Origin: Evtepia gabavorous
GTDB lineage: Bacteria; Bacillota; Clostridia; Oscillospirales; Oscillospiraceae
DNA length: 64,000 nt
Assembly (NCBI RefSeq): GCF_003425665.1
Contig: NZ_QQRQ01000001.1
Coordinates: 124,001-188,000, forward strand
Reading direction: 5' to 3'
Position 1 is the first letter of the stretch. Each line of letters opens with the position of its first letter. The position numbers were made by a program, and so were the translations under genes. The notes under the pieces were generated by a model. The model was given only the letters and a program-made list of their open reading frames with translations, was not told the DNA's origin and ran no database searches. Of this stretch, positions 63,580 through 64,000 are shown piece after piece.

Positions 63580-63888
63580 ATGAAGCAAACGCCAAAAGAG
63601 GACCATGACTTGCTGTATGAGAGCCTTCTGCAACTGAACAATGTGGAGGAGTGCCGGCGGTTTATGGAGGACCTGTGCACGGTAACAGAGCTGAAAGCCA
63701 TGCGGCAGCGCATTGAGGTTGCGATGTACCTCCGGGAGGGAATGATTTATCAGGACATTCTCAAGCATACGGGAGCCAGCAGCGCCACCATCAGCCGGGT
63801 GAACCGCTGCCTGCAATATGGCGCGGATGGCTACCAGACGGTTTTGCCGCGGCTGGACCCCATTTGGGAGGAGAAGAAAAAGCCGTGA
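63580..63888 (+). CDS. YerC/YecD family TrpR-like regulator
   Basis: A 102-residue helical protein of the TrpR superfamily. LLQLNNVEECRRFMEDLCTVTELKAMRQRIEVAMYL is the conserved first part, and YQDILKHTGASSATISRVNRCL is the helix-turn-helix. The family is predicted to be a DNA-binding regulator; ligand and targets are unknown. AAAAGGAGAAGAGTTTC precedes the ATG. It overlaps the methyltransferase start by 4 bases. Confidence 0.92.
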   Translation: MKQTPKEDHDLLYESLLQLNNVEECRRFMEDLCTVTELKAMRQRIEVAMYLREGMIYQDILKHTGASSATISRVNRCLQYGADGYQTVLPRLDPIWEEKKKP

Positions 63889-64000
63889 GCCATTGGAATG
63901 AGACCTATGACGCCTTAGCTGGCTGCTATGACGATATGACAGAGGATGTGAACTACCCAGGTTGGGCGGATTTTTTGGAAAAGCTCTTTTCCCGGGGAAA
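63885..64000 (+). CDS. Class I SAM-dependent methyltransferase, start only
   Basis: Thirty-eight codons are visible before the window ends. The sequence MSHWNETYDALAGCYDDMT and the following DVNYPGWADFLEKLF are the usual N-terminus of small class I methyltransferases found after YerC genes in this group. The GTG at 63885 overlaps the previous stop and follows GGGAGGAG. The SAM motif is beyond the edge, so the assignment rests on this N-terminal pattern. Confidence 0.7.
   Translation, partial: MSHWNETYDALAGCYDDMTEDVNYPGWADFLEKLFSRG

Overview
The window is a gene-dense, moderately GC-rich stretch of a low-redundancy anaerobe chromosome. Several things point to a butyrate-forming, spore-forming Clostridia member of the Oscillospiraceae, of the Flavonifractor/Intestinimonas/Lawsonibacter kind: an etfB-etfA-butyryl-CoA dehydrogenase operon, a fused acetate/3-ketoacid CoA-transferase, a sporulation sigma-K gene, UPF0735 and DUF1292 proteins, DegV, a YerC-type TrpR relative and strong AGGAGG ribosome sites. 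This placement is inferred from gene content alone. I see no rRNA, tRNA, CRISPR array, insertion sequence or prophage.

Layout. 1-7.6 kb: a partial radical SAM/SPASM gene, DUF2461, a Crp/Fnr regulator, CapA, a hexokinase-like protein, an iron alcohol dehydrogenase and a structured RNA that looks like 6S RNA. 7.6-13.8 kb: DUF1292, a class A penicillin-binding protein, then a threonine/lysine operon (ACT protein, homoserine dehydrogenase, aspartokinase). 13.9-17.3 kb: the etfBA-bcd operon behind a strong promoter and a 217-nt structured leader. 17.3-33.1 kb: housekeeping genes (prolyl-tRNA editing, FAD oxidoreductase, GlnRS, thiamine pyrophosphokinase, HAD phosphatase) and envelope genes (SLH-GH25 lysozyme, AI-2E exporter, NfeD/stomatin pair, ferritin, DegV, M23 hydrolase). 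33.2-46.6 kb: TrmO, CoA-transferase plus NudC, DUF554, a nucleoside-type ABC transporter without its binding protein, an isochorismatase-fold hydrolase plus PfkB kinase, a CAT-like protein, an XRE regulator, an NhaC antiporter and an MBL-fold protein. 46.6-51.8 kb: an antibiotic-sensor-like locus of M56 protease, BlaI repressor, a second M56 protein that has lost its zinc motif, and a small membrane protein, controlled by two BlaI-type operators. 51.8-54.7 kb: thioredoxin and a DcuS/DcuR-type two-component system. 54.8-61.2 kb: the complete F-type ATP synthase operon atpBEFHAGDC. 61.3-64 kb: sigK, purA, a YerC/TrpR-like regulator and the start of a methyltransferase.

How it works together: EtfAB and butyryl-CoA dehydrogenase with the CoA-transferase serve butyrate fermentation, although thl/hbd/crt are not here. 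The ATP synthase c-subunit lacks the sodium ligands, so proton coupling is expected. The most unusual region is the M56/BlaI/pseudo-M56 locus, which may be an uncharacterised cell-envelope stress sensor with an active and an inactive receptor of similar architecture.
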